From the NCBI GenBank assembly GCA_902592265.1, contig CACJDV010000002.1, positions 24,622-88,621 on the forward strand: a stretch of 64,000 bases of DNA. Direction: 5' to 3'. This stretch comes from an uncultured Pelagibacteraceae bacterium. Its GTDB lineage: Bacteria > Pseudomonadota > Alphaproteobacteria > Pelagibacterales > Pelagibacteraceae. The position numbers and the translations under genes are program-made. Positions 60,483 through 64,000 of the stretch are shown piece after piece; the first letter of the stretch is position 1; every line of letters starts with the position of its first letter. The notes beneath the pieces were generated by a model. The model was given only the letters and a program-made list of their open reading frames with translations. It was not told where the DNA came from and did no database searches.

Positions 60483-61093
60483 TTAGTCTCTCCAGGCCAC
60501 TCACCTTTTTTAGCTGCCCAATAACTTTTGAGAAGTTCTGAAACTCCTTGAACTAGTAAAAATACTATACCAATTAGTAAGCAGGTTTTTATTGGCCACA
60601 TGTAAGGCATCCATGTGGTATCCATACCTCTTTCACCTCTTTGAATTGACTCTCCAACAAATCCGATAGTCATATAAAGAAAAACAATTAAACCTGGAAA
60701 ATAGAATAATAGATATAACCAAAAATCTATTAAACCTTGATTTTTAGTTTTAAAATTTCTGTATAAAAAATCTGCTCTTATATGAACTCCTCTAGAAAGA
60801 GCATAACCAGCACCTAACATAAAAAGTGCTCCATATAAAAAACGACTTATATCATAAGCCCAAATTGTTGGTGCTAAAAATAATTTTCTTGCAAGAACTT
60901 CATAGGTCATTGCAAAAATTAATGGCATCAATATCCAGCAAACAATATTACCAATCCATTTACTGAATTTATCAATACTTGTAATAGATTTGGCCATCCA
61001 TAATGGCATGTCTTCAGGCATTTTTCCCAAACCGCCTCGCCTTTCGGCAATCATTTCATCTGATATATCTAGTTTATCTGGTTCTTCGGCCAT
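60479..61093 (-). CDS. dctQ: TRAP transporter small permease (DctQ)
   Basis: ARKLFLAPTIWAYDISRFLYGALFMLGAGYALSRGVHIRADF. Confidence 0.92.
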   Translation of the reverse strand: MAEEPDKLDISDEMIAERRGGLGKMPEDMPLWMAKSITSIDKFSKWIGNIVCWILMPLIFAMTYEVLARKLFLAPTIWAYDISRFLYGALFMLGAGYALSRGVHIRADFLYRNFKTKNQGLIDFWLYLLFYFPGLIVFLYMTIGFVGESIQRGERGMDTTWMPYMWPIKTCLLIGIVFLLVQGVSELLKSYWAAKKGEWPGETK

Positions 61094-61110
61094 AAAGTTT
61101 ATGTATAAAA

Positions 61111-61142
61111 AATTAGAGCGGACTGTAAAGTCCGCTCTAATT
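61111..61142. other. Intergenic hairpin between dctP and dctQ (operon 2)
   Basis: aattagagcggact-gtaa-agtccgctctaatt, 14-bp perfect inverted repeat. Confidence 0.9.
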
Positions 61143-61162
61143 AAATAAAGATTAATTACTGA

Positions 61163-62257
61163 TTACTTTAATGTTTCTGCGTGGGCCATTCCTAGCTTCG
61201 CATTAGACATTTGAGCACCACTCCAGAATGGAACTGCAATATCAGCAAATTCTTTCATCGAGTTATAAACTTCGTTAAAGAATTTATTTTCTTTTGCATT
61301 TTTATTTAAAGATGCTTTTGCTGCAGCCATATATTCTGTGAAATAATCTGAAGGTGTATCTTCTAGAATTACTCCATGTTTAGTAGTTAATTCTTGTAAT
61401 GCTTTACCATTCTCATAGATTCTGTAACTTAATGATTTAGCTAATGAAGCATTAGCTGCAACCTCAAGAGACTTTTTTTCATGATCACTCATAGCATTAT
61501 AAGTTTTTCCAGTAATATAAAAGTCAGCATTTACCACTACTTGGTGTAAACCTTGTAGATAATAGTGCTTTAACACTTTTTGGAAACCAAATGTTAAATC
61601 TGGTTTTGGACAACACCATTCAGCGGCATCAATAGTTCCTGCTTCAAGAGCTGGTAGAATATCTCCACCACCCATTGCAACAGATGCTATACCGATGTCT
61701 TTGTAAGTTTGTCCTGGAATTCCTGGAGGAGTTCTGAATTTATATTTTCTAAAATCAGCCATATCTTTAATTGGTTTTGGAAACCAACCTAAAGCTTCTG
61801 GGCCAACTGGTTGAATCATAAATCCTTTTATGTCTCTTCCCATTTCTTTCCAAAGTTGGTCGTATAATTCTTTACCACCACCATATTGGAACCATGATAG
61901 GAACGCTATATTGTCGATACCAACTCCACCACCAGCTACTGGAGATCCAAATAACATAGCAGCAGGATGATCACCTGACCAATAGTGTGTCCAAGCAAAT
62001 CCGCAATCAATTAGACCTTTATCTACAGCATCTAGAGTTTCTTTAACTCCAACCACTGCACCGGCAGGTAAAATTTCAAATTTCAAAGAACCACTTGTTA
62101 AAGTTGTTACTGTGTCAGTAAAATCTTTTAACATTTTAACTTCATCAGCCTTAGTGTTAAGAACAGTCTGACATTTTAGTGTCTTTGCAGCATTAGCACT
62201 AGATGCAAATCCAAGTACCAAAACAGTTGCAAACAACATTGAAATGATTTTTTTCAT
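61163..62257 (-). CDS. dctP: TRAP transporter substrate-binding protein (DctP)
   Basis: Signal peptide; KFEILPAGAVVGVKETLDAVDKGLIDCGF; GGGDILPALEAGTIDAAEWC. Confidence 0.94.
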   Translation of the reverse strand: MKKIISMLFATVLVLGFASSANAAKTLKCQTVLNTKADEVKMLKDFTDTVTTLTSGSLKFEILPAGAVVGVKETLDAVDKGLIDCGFAWTHYWSGDHPAAMLFGSPVAGGGVGIDNIAFLSWFQYGGGKELYDQLWKEMGRDIKGFMIQPVGPEALGWFPKPIKDMADFRKYKFRTPPGIPGQTYKDIGIASVAMGGGDILPALEAGTIDAAEWCCPKPDLTFGFQKVLKHYYLQGLHQVVVNADFYITGKTYNAMSDHEKKSLEVAANASLAKSLSYRIYENGKALQELTTKHGVILEDTPSDYFTEYMAAAKASLNKNAKENKFFNEVYNSMKEFADIAVPFWSGAQMSNAKLGMAHAETLK

Positions 62258-62390
62258 TATATTTCCTCTTGTTAGTTAAATTTAACGAATACATACAATC
62301 AGAAAAACAAAGGTCGTACAAGTGACAATTGATTAATATGAGTGTAAAGATGGACAAATGAGATTTATAAAAAAAACTTTTCAACTATAG

Positions 62391-63986
62391 ATGGAAAACT
62401 TTGATTTTATAATTTTAGGAGCTGGATCTGCTGGATGTGTTTTGGCAAATAGATTGTCTGAAAATCCAAAAAATAAAGTTCTCTTGATTGAGGCTGGCGG
62501 TAAAGATAATTATCCTTGGATACACATACCAGTTGGTTATTTCAAAACGATGCATAATCCTTCGGTTGATTGGTGTTATAAAACTGAGCCTGATGAAACA
62601 ATGAATAATCGATCAATTCGTTATCCTAGGGGAAAAACTTTAGGAGGAAGCTCAGCTATTAATGGTTTGTTATATATAAGAGGTCAAAGTAGAGATTATG
62701 ATGTTTGGCGTCAACTTGGTAATACTGGTTGGGGTTGGGATGATGTTCTGCCTTACTTTATAAAAGCTGAAGATCAAGAACGTGGTAAAAATGATTACCA
62801 TGGTGTTGGAGGGCCTTTGTCTGTTTCAGATCAAAGAATTCAATTACCGCTGTTAAATGAATTTCAAAATGCAGCAGAGGAATTTGGTATTCCAAAAACG
62901 AAAGATTTTAATACTGGTGATAATCATGGGTGTGGATACTTTCAAGTAACTGAGAAAGATGGATTTAGGTGTAGTACTGCAGTTGGATATTTAAACCCAA
63001 TTAAAAATAGAAAAAATTTAAAAATTATTACTCATGCTCATGTAAAAAAAATAAATTTCGAAAATAAAACTGCTAAAAATATTGAGTACTGGCAAGAAAA
63101 TGCTTTAAAAAAGGTTGCAGCTAACAAAGAAATAATACTCTCATCTGGGTCAATTGGATCACCTCAGATTTTGCAAACTTCTGGGATAGGTAATTCAGAA
63201 AAATTAAAAGACCTAGGTGTTACTATGGTGCATGAACTAAAGGGAGTTGGAGAAAATTTACAAGATCATTTAATGTTTAGACCAATTTACAAAGTTAATG
63301 GACTTAAGTCATTAAATAAAAAAGTAAATAGTTTATTTGGTAAATTAATGATTGGTCTAGAATATGTTTTTAATAGAAGTGGACCAATGACAATGGGCGC
63401 TAGCCAAATGTGTATGTTTGCTAAGAGTGATCCCTCTTTAGAATTGCCAGATCTTCAATGGCATGTGCAACCAATGAGTATGGACACTTTAGGTGCTACA
63501 AAAAACCACGACTTTCATGCATTCACACCTACTGTATCAAATATAAGACCAACAAGTAGAGGTCACGTAAATATTATTAATAAAGACTCAAGAATTTATG
63601 CAAAAGTAAAACTTAACTATCTTTCAACTGACCATGATCGTTTAGTTGCTGCAAAAGGTTTGAAACTTACAAGGAAAATAGTAATGGAGTCTGAAACTTT
63701 TAAAAAATATAAACCAGAGGAATATAGACCTGGTATTGATATTAATGACGATGAAGAACTTGTAAAAGCTGGATCCAATTATGCGCAAACTATTTTTCAT
63801 CCAGTTGGCACATGTAAAATGGGACAAGATGATATGGCAGTAGTTGATGAAAATCTTAAAGTAAAGGGATTAAATAATTTAAGAGTAATTGATGCATCAA
63901 TAATGCCTAATATAACTTCGGGTAATACTAATGCACCTACAATAATGATTGCCGAAAAAGGTGCTGATATGATACTTAGAAGTTAA
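62391..63986 (+). CDS. GMC family oxidoreductase (choline dehydrogenase-like)
   Basis: DFIILGAGSAGCVLANRLSENP, YPRGKTLGGSSAINGLLYIRG, HPVGTCKMG. Confidence 0.94.
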   Translation: MENFDFIILGAGSAGCVLANRLSENPKNKVLLIEAGGKDNYPWIHIPVGYFKTMHNPSVDWCYKTEPDETMNNRSIRYPRGKTLGGSSAINGLLYIRGQSRDYDVWRQLGNTGWGWDDVLPYFIKAEDQERGKNDYHGVGGPLSVSDQRIQLPLLNEFQNAAEEFGIPKTKDFNTGDNHGCGYFQVTEKDGFRCSTAVGYLNPIKNRKNLKIITHAHVKKINFENKTAKNIEYWQENALKKVAANKEIILSSGSIGSPQILQTSGIGNSEKLKDLGVTMVHELKGVGENLQDHLMFRPIYKVNGLKSLNKKVNSLFGKLMIGLEYVFNRSGPMTMGASQMCMFAKSDPSLELPDLQWHVQPMSMDTLGATKNHDFHAFTPTVSNIRPTSRGHVNIINKDSRIYAKVKLNYLSTDHDRLVAAKGLKLTRKIVMESETFKKYKPEEYRPGIDINDDEELVKAGSNYAQTIFHPVGTCKMGQDDMAVVDENLKVKGLNNLRVIDASIMPNITSGNTNAPTIMIAEKGADMILRS

Positions 63987-64000
63987 TGCTCTTTGATTTT

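Overview
The window is an AT-rich alphaproteobacterial chromosome segment. Gene content and order look SAR11/Pelagibacterales-like: frr-tsf-rpsB, dnaE, lolCDE-type genes, proS, RNase J, coaX, birA, a complete nuoA-N operon, lon-clpX-clpP-tig, and two TRAP transporter operons. The main interest is an ~8.8 kb integrated element at about 26,571-35,437, between the nuo operon/tRNA-Asp/tRNA-Val and an SGNH-type gene. It is bounded by a 39-bp perfect direct repeat that corresponds to the 5' half of tRNA-Val(UAC). It encodes a tyrosine integrase, an Xis-like HTH protein, a phage-type family A DNA polymerase and a terminase-small-subunit-like protein, plus several unknown ORFs. No large terminase, portal, capsid, tail or lysis gene is visible. 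The ORFs are intact and tightly packed, so it looks like a compact phage satellite (PICI/P4-like in logic) rather than a decayed prophage. It also carries unexplained non-coding structure: three helically phased TGCGTAGA doublets near the two ends (candidate integrase arm sites), a cluster of 10-bp-phased doublets and inverted repeats downstream of terS (candidate ori/pac), twin CGCAACAGCG hairpins, and repeated CCCG-N-CGGG palindromes. All family calls come from reading the translations; no database search was run.
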